Shown piece by piece: positions 20,162-29,223 of a stretch of DNA of 64,000 nt (the stretch's first letter is position 1; every line of letters begins with the position of its first letter). The stretch covers positions 372,001-436,000 of the forward strand of contig OAPG01000012.1 of assembly GCA_900208305.1 (NCBI GenBank), in the 5' to 3' direction. Position numbers and translations under genes: made by a program. The notes under the pieces were generated by a model that did not search any database, was not told the DNA's origin, and was given only the letters and a program-made list of their open reading frames with translations. This stretch comes from Melanopsichium pennsylvanicum (taxonomy: Eukaryota > Basidiomycota > Ustilaginomycetes > Ustilaginales).

Positions 20162-22771
20162 ATGAGCTTCGCCATCCCATCGCACGCCTTGCTCAGCATG
20201 CCACCAAGTTCGCTCACCGTCAGATCCAATGGCACGCATCTCAGAAACGGAAGCCAACCCCTCTCATCTTCCTCGCCATCACCTTCATCGCACGGGCATG
20301 CCGGACTATCGTCGGCGGTTCACGGCGCTGCACCCATGTCAGCAGCGCTGACTGCTGCAAATCTTCCTAACGGCGCAGTACCAAGCTCATCCAACCTCGT
20401 CGCTGAGTTTCTCAAATCACCAGATGACCTCACCAAGATCTCAGCACTGCGCAAAAAGCTGCTCAAAGAGCAGGCAAGTCTATCAGCCAAACTCAAGCTT
20501 GGCGCCAAAGAGCAGCTCGAAGCTACACGCGACGGCTTGCTCAAGCTTCAAGCGACAAGAAAGGACGTCGCTGCCATCCGAGAAGCGTTCGCGCAGATTG
20601 AAGCGCTCTATACGACCTCGGAAGGCGATGAAGTATCTATATCTAATCATTCTGATGCTAACCGCTCTTTCCGCGTAATCAGCCAAGTGTCACAGATTCA
20701 CCGTAACTTCGTCCAGACTGCTACGACCCTCGAAAAGCTCGATGCACTCCCAAATCAGATTTCAGCATTGGCCGAGATGCTGCAACGAAGTCAAGATGAC
20801 ATAATGGGGCCTGCAACAGACCTGCTGCCATTGCATTTCCATCTCTCACAATTGGAAGCTTTCCGCAACGAGACGTTCCAGATCGCACGCACATGCTCTG
20901 CAGACGTACGCAATACAGTATCGGAGTTCTTTGCACCTCTCGATGGCCTCATCAAGGCGTTTGATGACTACATCTTGGTGCTGGCAGAAAGAACACTGGA
21001 TCTAGTGCGAGAAGGCAGACCCTCGGTGGTGATCAAATTCATCAAGATCATCGAGAAGGAATCGCGCGAAGACGAACGTGCAGCAGCTATTCGTCTTGCG
21101 AAGCGCGCCAATCTCGAAGGCGCTGCCCGCTTCCGCTCCGTCGTTGCAAACGCTCGCGTCATCAAATTGTACCGACCCAAATTTGTTGAGGCCATCGACC
21201 GAGCCACGGCTGAACTCTTTGATGAGTGCTGGGCACGTTTCGGCGCCGATGACACGAGTCTCGAATTCCTTGGCCATCTCGACTGGATCTACGATGACCT
21301 CCGCTTTGTTCAATCCGAGGTGGTGCCTCTCTTCCCAGAAGACTACAAAATCCTGCGCACTTTCGTCAAGAGCTACCACAAGCATCTGGGCAGCATCTTG
21401 CGCGAACGTATCCTCATCAAAGACCCGGAAGCAAGCGCCCTACTCGAGCTATATCAGTTCACTCAAGAGTATTGCAAGATAATCACCAAAGAGGTCGGAG
21501 CTGACAAGGCCTGGCTCGAACCAACGCTGCTTGCAGGCAAGGAGCAAAGCATCATCGACGACTATCTGGGCTTGATCACAAAAAAGATCGACGAATGGAC
21601 GGCCAATCTGATGTCGGATGAGGTGCGCGAGTTTGTCGCGCGGCAGAATCCGCCTGATGAAGACAATGAAGGGCTGTATGGACTGCAAGGTGCAGCGATC
21701 CTGTTTCAGATGGTCAACCAGCAAGTGGACGTGGCAGCAGATTCAGGTCAAGCTAGCGTCCTGGCCAAGGTGGTGGATCACGCGGCCAAGGCGATGCATT
21801 CGACGCAGGCGACATGGCTGAGGGTGCTAGAGAGCGAGTTCAAAAAGCAGCGTGAAGCCAAGTCGCCTGAAGACGTTGTGGGCGGTTTGGTCGAGTACGT
21901 GATTGCTCTGGCCAACGATCAGCTCAAATCAGCTGACTATGCAGAGGCATTGATAGCGCGTCTTGAGCCAATGGTGAGTAAAAAGTACCAAGCAGGCATC
22001 CGCGAAGCCGTGGACAATGCGCTCAATGGGTTCTTGGATGTCTCGAAACGCTGCACTCAAGTTCTGGTCGACTTGGTCTTCGCCGACCTGCAACCGGCCA
22101 TCAAGGATCTGTTCACGTTCCCAGTGTGGTACTCGGAAGGAACGATGACCATGATCGTTGAGACGATGCGTGACTACACCATGGACTACAGCGAACGACT
22201 CAACCCCGATCTTTTCGACGTACTGTGTGGCGACATGATCGATCGCTTCCTGGTTTCCTATATCGGTACGCTGCGTCGTGTAGGCAGCGGCAAACTGCGT
22301 ATGCCGAAGGCAAGCGAACAGATGCGCAAAGACTTGGATGACGCTAAGAATCTGTTTCTCAGTTTCAAGAAGGAGGAAGAGGTGCAGGAAAAGTTCCAAG
22401 TGCTGGATGCGATCTTGGGCATGCTCACTTCGAGCGCAACGATGGTATTTTTGCCCTACTGGAGCTTCGCAAAGGCTCATGGAGCGCATTTGGGATTCTT
22501 GGAGTCGGTCATGAAGGCGAGAGACGATCTGAAGAAGGACGATGTGAATGGACTGATGGAGAGCGCCAGGAGGAAGGTCAAGAGCGAAGGTTTGAACGAC
22601 CTGGTGCCTGAGACGGGTGGTCCGACAGTGATGAGCAGGGTGGCACAGGCGTATGGGCCGAGCAGTGGTGGACTATTGGCGAATCTAGGCGGAGAAAGAG
22701 CAGCTGGAATGGCTGCAAGCGCAACACAAGCACTAGGATTGACTGGTTGGAAGAGCAAAGATCGCGACTGA
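20162..22771 (+). CDS. SEC6: Exocyst complex subunit Sec6
   Basis: An intronless frame of 869 residues. Sec6 is one of eight exocyst subunits that tether secretory vesicles to the plasma membrane, here presumably at the hyphal tip or bud. After a disordered Ser/Pro-rich N-terminus of about 80 residues, the rest is helical, as in the family. Family-like landmarks are VSQIHRNFVQT and LEKLDALPNQI near residue 200, the central LDWIYDDLRFV, the EWTANLMSDEVREF / RQNPPDEDNEGLYGLQGA stretch followed by ILFQMVNQQVDVA, and the late VWYSEGTMTMIVETMRDY and LNPDLFDVL. The length is close to other fungal Sec6 proteins plus the N-terminal extension. The assignment rests on remembered family pattern rather than a search. 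Confidence 0.87.
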   Translation: MSFAIPSHALLSMPPSSLTVRSNGTHLRNGSQPLSSSSPSPSSHGHAGLSSAVHGAAPMSAALTAANLPNGAVPSSSNLVAEFLKSPDDLTKISALRKKLLKEQASLSAKLKLGAKEQLEATRDGLLKLQATRKDVAAIREAFAQIEALYTTSEGDEVSISNHSDANRSFRVISQVSQIHRNFVQTATTLEKLDALPNQISALAEMLQRSQDDIMGPATDLLPLHFHLSQLEAFRNETFQIARTCSADVRNTVSEFFAPLDGLIKAFDDYILVLAERTLDLVREGRPSVVIKFIKIIEKESREDERAAAIRLAKRANLEGAARFRSVVANARVIKLYRPKFVEAIDRATAELFDECWARFGADDTSLEFLGHLDWIYDDLRFVQSEVVPLFPEDYKILRTFVKSYHKHLGSILRERILIKDPEASALLELYQFTQEYCKIITKEVGADKAWLEPTLLAGKEQSIIDDYLGLITKKIDEWTANLMSDEVREFVARQNPPDEDNEGLYGLQGAAILFQMVNQQVDVAADSGQASVLAKVVDHAAKAMHSTQATWLRVLESEFKKQREAKSPEDVVGGLVEYVIALANDQLKSADYAEALIARLEPMVSKKYQAGIREAVDNALNGFLDVSKRCTQVLVDLVFADLQPAIKDLFTFPVWYSEGTMTMIVETMRDYTMDYSERLNPDLFDVLCGDMIDRFLVSYIGTLRRVGSGKLRMPKASEQMRKDLDDAKNLFLSFKKEEEVQEKFQVLDAILGMLTSSATMVFLPYWSFAKAHGAHLGFLESVMKARDDLKKDDVNGLMESARRKVKSEGLNDLVPETGGPTVMSRVAQAYGPSSGGLLANLGGERAAGMAASATQALGLTGWKSKDRD

Positions 22772-23982
22772 AGCCTCGCTGGCACAGGCGGCCTACCTGG
22801 AAATTCACCACGGCAATGCATTTAATGATCTGGGTCGATCAGCCTAGATGCAGATCGCATTGAAAACGGTAACCTCAACGTATGAATGAGTGTGAAAAAA
22901 GCGCCGCGTCTTGAAAGCATCTCTGGATACGAAGCATGAGAATGAGCAAGAATGAGATGGTCTCGGTATAGCAAATATATAATGTGACTGCTGACAAAAG
23001 TGACATATGTATTCAAGTTTTTTTGCAACCTCAGAGTAAAAAAAAAAAAAGAAAAAGACGGAATCACCAACCTCGGCAGCACACATGGCAGAACGAATCA
23101 CAGCGGGCGGAAACGTCGAGGCGACCGATGCAGATGCGCTTTTTTGTCAGGTTGAGACGCAGCGGAAGCAGAAATGCCACCAAAAAAGACGGGCCGATGC
23201 GACGCGATTTACGCGGGTTGTCCCTTTGAGGCCCAAAAAAATCTGAGACTTACGACACTGGATTGGATTGCACAACTGTCTGTCAGCTGTCGGAATAGAG
23301 AAGGAAGCTAATTCGGCAATGGGAAAGACAGAGTGCAGTATTGGGAATTACTGTACATACATTAATTTTACTATACGATGCCGCTGTAATGTGTCATCCT
23401 TTACTGCCTGATACCCTCGAAATCATGCAGGGCAACCACTGGAAATAGGATTCTAGCCATGGCGCATATATTGTACTATTGTACTGTGTAGCATGCACAG
23501 ACTCACAGATTCGTGTTAACTTACGCATTTCGGTGCTTTTCGTTGCACCATCCACACCACCTTTTTCCCCACAAATTCACATATTTGGCATCCGAACATT
23601 GATTCTCAGCCATGGCGACAACTGCTTGTTTGAGCTGAAGATCATCGTTAGCCCGCGCACCCCTATGGAGGTTCACACTCGCTCGTGTTCACTCGTCATC
23701 AATCCTACACTAGCTCATGTAGACTTGTAGTGACTGCTATTCTCGCGTTGGACTACCTATCCTACGCTTTGCATCAACAGCCCAACATAGCTCATTTGAG
23801 CAGAATATACCATCTTTCACTCAGTCTCCTTGCTGCCCAAAACACTCTTCGACCGACCGCGCAACCAAACTCGACTCGGCGTTTCACTTGCATTTAACAG
23901 CTCTTATCAGTGGATAGACATTCACCGTCCTGCAGAATCAAAATTACTCCCACTCTTGCTCCTCTTGAACATTCCACCCAAG
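22772..23982. other. 1.2-kb intergenic region upstream of Zn(II)2Cys6 gene
   Basis: Both flanking genes run on the plus strand. It has an A-run near 23038-23052, CT-rich stretches from about 23760 and no supported gene. The frame of the next gene stays open from 23830 but without an ATG before 23983. Confidence 0.65.
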
Positions 23983-26900
23983 ATGGCTCAAGGGGATCGT
24001 CATTCACCGCCTATGGGTCACGACCATCACTCGGACAAAGATGACAACAAGGATGGCCAATCCACCAGCGGCCTCAAGAAGAGACGCATCCAACAAGCTT
24101 GCCGCCAATGTGGAATCAAGCGAGTAAAGTGCGACGGCTCCAATCCTTGCATCACCTGCGTCCGTTCGGGAGAAGTCTGCGAGTATGGTCAACCCAAAAA
24201 GAGAGGTCCGCCAAAAGGCTCTACACGCGGTGCAAGCAAGGCGGCAAAACGTAAAGCAGAAGCGCAGCTATCTGCCCATCGCAAAGGCGTTCACGAGTCA
24301 GCTGCAGCTCTGCCAGTCCTATCAACCCGCGACTACGCTGCGTCCATTTCAGCACCAGATGCAGTGCCCTTGTCACGCCCACCACCGCCGCCGATCCCAG
24401 AGAATGACTGGAGTCGCATTGTCCCGCCTGCGTCCATAGCCAACTCTGGTCCCGTCGCTTCTTCCTCCAGATATCCGCCGCACACACTGCCGCATTCATC
24501 AATACCACAACAGCTTCAGCAGCCGCCACCATACTATACTGCGCCTGCCGGAGTAGCTGGTTATAACGCGCCGTTCTCGTCGGAGCCCTATGCGGACACG
24601 TACGGCACAACGTCTGCACACGCCTCACCCGAAGGAAGCTACCGAACCGAGAGCCATCGCACCGGTGGAACTATCCATGACGACAGCGTCGGCAGTCCCA
24701 ACTATGGCGCCACCAGCTCCAGTCCCGGCTACTATCCGCCTCACTCGTTTTCTTCGCGCTACGATTCAGCGTTGGCATCGCAAGCGCCCAAGCCGCGAAC
24801 AGAGACATTCTATCGTGGTAGCAGTAGCGGTCTCGGCTTCATTCGTCCACCACCCGGTGCGGCTGATCGCAGACTGCCGCCGCTGGACTTCTACAGTCGT
24901 TCTGCCAATCGATTAGCGTCGTCGCCGAGCAACTATGGCAGACTATCTGCCACTTCAGATACATTTGAAGCGGCTGTGTCTGGCTGCTCAGCTGCCAACA
25001 GGTCACTGCACAAGACTTCCGGTCCTTATGCGCGTCCATCCCCCACTACATCTTCCTCGGCCTATGCAATGCCACCATCTGAGATCTCGCGCTTCGACAA
25101 CAGATCGACGCAAACGAACAACCTGGCCATCGCACACCTGTCAGGTGGAACAACCTGGTCGACCGCGCAGAACGTGTTACCACCGCAAGCACATTCGCTG
25201 TCGGATGTAGCCGACTCTGACAAACCCGCCATTGGTCGACCGGCGGGCGTGCCTCAATCGCACTTTAGCGACAATAACCAGCTGCTGGTGGAAGGCACAT
25301 TGCTGCAGATGCAGCGTGATCGCAATCGTGAACTTCGCAAAGACGCTGCAGGCGCTGACCCTTCAGCTGGCGCTGTTCGACCCCAACATGTACCGGAAGA
25401 CATCAAGCTCGAGCCCCTCCTCTGGGTAGAACCAGGCGACGAGAGCAGATGTGGCGTCAATCGCTCCGGTGTCTCGCTCTCCAAGCCCGAAATCCCGCCG
25501 CTCATTCAGGAACGCCTTTTCACCATCTTTTGGGGCATCGTACAGACCGTTTGGCCTGCTCTGTACAAGCCAGCACTCTGTCTTACTGGCTTCAATGTGA
25601 TTGATTCAGAGAAGCACCCCATGTTGCATAATGCCGCTTGTGCATTGGCTGCTGTTGCATGGGACTCCGGCGAGTTTGGCATGTCAGAGGAAGATACCGA
25701 AGCAACGCAATCAGATTTGGTCGAGCGCACAGCCTCAGACCTGAGCTACAGCCAAGTACCAGGTCAGCTCGGTGATGGCACAAGCCTCCGACGTCTCAGC
25801 GCCGTCGATTTGGGTGACATCTTCCTGGCCAGAGCAAAGTATTACCTCGTCAAGACCAATAACGAGCCTAGTCTGGAAACCATCCAATCGCTCCTCTTCA
25901 TGGCTTTGAGAGAAGGAGGCAATGGTCGTGCCAGCCAGGCATCGGCCTACATCTCCACTGCTTGTCGCATGTGCATTGATCTCGGCTTGCATCGACAGCG
26001 TGATTTCTCATCGGTGCTAGGGTTGCACTTTTCGCACGCAGAGGAACAAGCGCGGAGACGCATCTTTTGGTGTCTCTATCTACTCGATAAGACATCTTCC
26101 GCATCGTTGGGTAGACCGGTAACATTGCGATATGCCGAAATCGACTGTCCTTTACCAAATATCGACGAAGCGGACGAGCACGAAACTTGGGCGGAAACGA
26201 CGAACAACAGCTCTCTCATCAAAGATCGAGCTCGTTCTGTTCTTCTCAAGACTCCCGTCGCGGCCATGACGCACCTGAATTTTGGAGTTCGACTCGGCCA
26301 CATTTGCGAGCAGGTTATTGCAATGTACACCCAAGTACGTCGACCTGGCGGCGAAGACGAAGAAGCTGATGATGTGACCCTCAACGATTCTTCCCCTAAG
26401 TCTGTGCCCGAGTGGGAGACTCGACTGATTCGACTGCACCGCATGATCAACTCCTGGGAACGTGACCTTCCTTATCGCCTTCGATTCGACGACCCTTCCC
26501 ACCGTCTCCCCAATACTCTTTCCCAGCACCTCTGGTTCCAAGTTTGCAAAGTCATGCTTCATCGTCCTTACATTCTCAAAAAATCTTCTCGTCCCGACTT
26601 ACCGCCCTCGCACCGAATCTGCACTGATGCCGTCGGATCGATCTGCGACATCCTCACTGCGTACGATAACAACTTTGGAATGCGCAAATTGTCTTCCACT
26701 TTCACGTACTGCATTTTCACAGCAAGCACGATCGAGATTGCCAACACTACGTCGACGGATGCAGCGATCGCAGCCGAGGCAAAGAGGAGGCTAAGGAAGT
26801 TTATGACTTGGTTGAGCAGGATGAGTGGTACGTGGCAGAGTGCTAGTCATCATTTGAAGATCCTCGAGCAACTGGGACACGGGATCGATGCTGATCTGGA

Positions 26901-27852
26901 TGGCACTGGGTTGCCCAGTCACAGAGGTGAAGTGAGTGCGGGCGAAAGTGCTGGGGTGAGTGCCGGAGCCAGCCGAGCTGATAGTCCAACTGCGGCAGCA
27001 ACAATGATGGCGGCAACAGGAGCTGTTGCGAAAGTCGCTGGCGTCGATGTTGGGCCTTCTCCGCTGTCGCTTTCGCGTGAAGCTCAAGAGCTGCTAGTTG
27101 ACCTGCCAACTAATGCACAGCAACAAGTTCAAAGCACGGACCTTAACACAACCGGGGTTGCCCTCACAGCAACGGAAGACCCAACCAACACCGCGAATAC
27201 CAACACTGCAACTTCCTCCCCTTTCTTCGTCCCCGGACCTATCGGAGCGCCTATGTACCTCACGCGCAGTCGCGCCTCATACCAAATCGCACCTGCCCTG
27301 CAAGACAATCTCCAGGCTCAATTCCAGGCTCAAGGTCAAAATCCGGGGTCTCTCTATGCAGGCTGGCCTACTATGACTCAAAACTCTCGTGTTGCCACAC
27401 CCACACCTGACGCCAATATCAATCCTAATGCTGGGGTGTTTGACTCGGCTTCACAACTAAACGCGGATCGAGTTCCTGCCTCAACAGCAGCAGCAGCAGC
27501 ATCAGATTCTGGTGTGGGAGCGGCGAATGCAGCAGCAGGTTTCACCACAACGGGCCCAGTGAATCCAACGGCCTATCTCAAGTTGCACGATACGTCGTAC
27601 TGGGGTGCGATGCCTTTAGCTTCCGAAGACGCGCTGAGCTGGGCGAACTTCACCAATTCGTACATTGAAGCGTTGAATGGGATGACGCATCCGAACATGG
27701 GTGTTTCGAACACCGGCGGTACTTCGTCATTTGTAGACGCTCCGTCCTTCGAAGAAACTCAGCAGCAGCAGCAGCAGCAGCAGCAAGGATCAGATCACGG
27801 CGGTGCTGTTGTTGGTGGAGGTATTGCTACGGTGTCGATAGTAACGCAGTAG
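23983..27852 (+). CDS. Zn(II)2Cys6 transcription factor with fungal-specific regulatory domain
   Basis: 1289 residues from the first in-frame ATG (MAQGDRHSPP); the open frame continues 51 codons upstream, but only from a TTG. A complete binuclear zinc cluster is present: Cys 40, 43, 50, 56, 59 and 66, spaced CX2CX6CX5CX2CX6C (core ACRQCGIKRVKCDGSNPC), followed by a basic linker KKRGPPKGSTRG. From about 500 to 800 lies the fungal middle homology region (QERLFTIFWGIVQTVWP, then AYISTACRMCIDLGLHRQ and RRRIFWCLYLLDKTSSASLG), as in XlnR/Gal4-class regulators. Long Ser/Pro/Gln-rich stretches flank it, with a Gln run near the C-terminus. The KKRGPPKG linker occurs in several sugar and cell-wall utilisation regulators, but a specific target is not deducible. 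Confidence 0.92.
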   Translation: MAQGDRHSPPMGHDHHSDKDDNKDGQSTSGLKKRRIQQACRQCGIKRVKCDGSNPCITCVRSGEVCEYGQPKKRGPPKGSTRGASKAAKRKAEAQLSAHRKGVHESAAALPVLSTRDYAASISAPDAVPLSRPPPPPIPENDWSRIVPPASIANSGPVASSSRYPPHTLPHSSIPQQLQQPPPYYTAPAGVAGYNAPFSSEPYADTYGTTSAHASPEGSYRTESHRTGGTIHDDSVGSPNYGATSSSPGYYPPHSFSSRYDSALASQAPKPRTETFYRGSSSGLGFIRPPPGAADRRLPPLDFYSRSANRLASSPSNYGRLSATSDTFEAAVSGCSAANRSLHKTSGPYARPSPTTSSSAYAMPPSEISRFDNRSTQTNNLAIAHLSGGTTWSTAQNVLPPQAHSLSDVADSDKPAIGRPAGVPQSHFSDNNQLLVEGTLLQMQRDRNRELRKDAAGADPSAGAVRPQHVPEDIKLEPLLWVEPGDESRCGVNRSGVSLSKPEIPPLIQERLFTIFWGIVQTVWPALYKPALCLTGFNVIDSEKHPMLHNAACALAAVAWDSGEFGMSEEDTEATQSDLVERTASDLSYSQVPGQLGDGTSLRRLSAVDLGDIFLARAKYYLVKTNNEPSLETIQSLLFMALREGGNGRASQASAYISTACRMCIDLGLHRQRDFSSVLGLHFSHAEEQARRRIFWCLYLLDKTSSASLGRPVTLRYAEIDCPLPNIDEADEHETWAETTNNSSLIKDRARSVLLKTPVAAMTHLNFGVRLGHICEQVIAMYTQVRRPGGEDEEADDVTLNDSSPKSVPEWETRLIRLHRMINSWERDLPYRLRFDDPSHRLPNTLSQHLWFQVCKVMLHRPYILKKSSRPDLPPSHRICTDAVGSICDILTAYDNNFGMRKLSSTFTYCIFTASTIEIANTTSTDAAIAAEAKRRLRKFMTWLSRMSGTWQSASHHLKILEQLGHGIDADLDGTGLPSHRGEVSAGESAGVSAGASRADSPTAAATMMAATGAVAKVAGVDVGPSPLSLSREAQELLVDLPTNAQQQVQSTDLNTTGVALTATEDPTNTANTNTATSSPFFVPGPIGAPMYLTRSRASYQIAPALQDNLQAQFQAQGQNPGSLYAGWPTMTQNSRVATPTPDANINPNAGVFDSASQLNADRVPASTAAAAASDSGVGAANAAAGFTTTGPVNPTAYLKLHDTSYWGAMPLASEDALSWANFTNSYIEALNGMTHPNMGVSNTGGTSSFVDAPSFEETQQQQQQQQQGSDHGGAVVGGGIATVSIVTQ

Positions 27853-27951
27853 AGTCTTGATTTCGAATGAAGTGGAAATAGTGATTTTATTTGTATTTGT
27901 ACCTAATACTTTCTCGTTTGGTGTGTCTTTATTGTGTGTGACGAAAAGAGA

Positions 27952-28648
27952 TTACTCCTGACCTGCCTTGATTCGCTCGAGTTCCTGTTTCCACGATTCG
28001 AACAACTCGATTCTACAAACACCAAAGAGAAATAAGAACTATCCTGAGTCAGCACATGTTGGATAATGAAAGGGGGGTTTGGGGAAAACTGCAAACATAC
28101 CCTTGCTTCCCTTTGCTGAAAGAACCTTCGCGTGCCAGCGTGTTCTTTTCAGCCTGAAAGAGCGAGATGATTTCGTCGAGTGAGGATTCCAGCTTGTTGA
28201 TGGCCTCTTGAAGAGCGTAAGGGTTTTCAATGGCGGAAAAGATGGTGGATTTGGGTCTGTGCGCTTCGATCGGATCGGGGTCAGCTGCCGAATAATTGAA
28301 TCCACGCGGAAAAGTAAATGTCAGTAGATGAGCAAGAGAGAGCAAGAAAGAAGGAAGGAAAATTAAGAATGGAGGTAGACGAGGGTGAAACATACGTTGA
28401 CGAGTGTCTCGGGGGAAAGCACCAGCCGGATTTTCTACCGAGACTCCTGGTCCTCTGAACTCTGTTGTCTGACCAGGGTATTTGCTGTGATTTCAATGGA
28501 AGCGGAGATGTTGAAAAGAGAAAGGGATGGTGTTAGCAAGATGTTCAAGATGACTGAATGATAATTGCAATGATGATGCGGGTCATGGAGCGACGTACGC
28601 TTCGTTTTGGAATGCCACGTTGGGCGTACCTTGGTCCTGTGCTGACAT
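27952..28648 (-). CDS. Unrecognised 127-residue protein, four exons
   Basis: Not recognised. Rebuilt from splice sites: exon 1 28648-28599, exon 2 28484-28396, exon 3 28284-28101, exon 4 28012-27952. Donors are GTACGT, GTATGT and GTATGT; acceptors are ACAG, GCAG and GTAG; phases 2, 1 and 2 join cleanly to a TAA. The protein starts MSAQDQGTPNVAFQNEAKYP, has a Gly/Pro-rich N-terminal half (GPGVSVENPAGAFPRD), then an acidic helical C-terminal half (YALQEAINKLESSLDEIISL ... IELFESWKQELERIKAGQE). No signal peptide or membrane segment. The stop lies 100 bases from the stop of the convergent Zn(II)2Cys6 gene. Function unknown. Confidence 0.72.
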
Positions 28649-29223
28649 TGTGATAAATGCTTTCTCTAGTGTGATTGTGTGTTGGTCCTTGAATTGCGGT
28701 TGATGATGGTGGTGATGACAATCTGAGATGGTGTTCGCAAAAGTAGGCAGCAAACAAGACAGGACAGAACAAGGTGACAAACAGTGACATATGCTGGCTA
28801 TTGGCGTGATGACTCAAAATCCTTCTCTGATAGTTTGTCCTCGGGAAGATTGTGCGTACCCGAGATCAGATGGCATTCTCACGATCCTGCCACCCAAGTG
28901 TGAGGCTTGATGACACTCGCCATGTGGGGAGTTGCGACAAGGCTGTCACCGTTGTCTATCAACGCGCGATGACGCTCTTGCACCGCAATCCTTTTTTTTT
29001 AATCTTTTTTTTGGAAAATTAGTATGTTAGATTCCTCTAATAAACATCACTCGAGGCCAAAAAGATGGAGTCACAGCCGAAGGCCGAAAGTCCCGCAAGG
29101 GTCTCGCTACTCATGTGCGAAGAAAAGGTTGATGGTCCAAGCTTCTGATCCCTTCCTTCATCATTCGCTACCACCGCTATCATCTCAACATCGCCAGACT
29201 GATCGGACTACGAGTTGATCAAG
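28649..29223. other. Divergent promoter region, 127-residue protein / NAD+ synthetase
   Basis: 575 bases between the two ATGs. It contains T-runs near 28990-29012. No gene is recognised. Confidence 0.65.
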
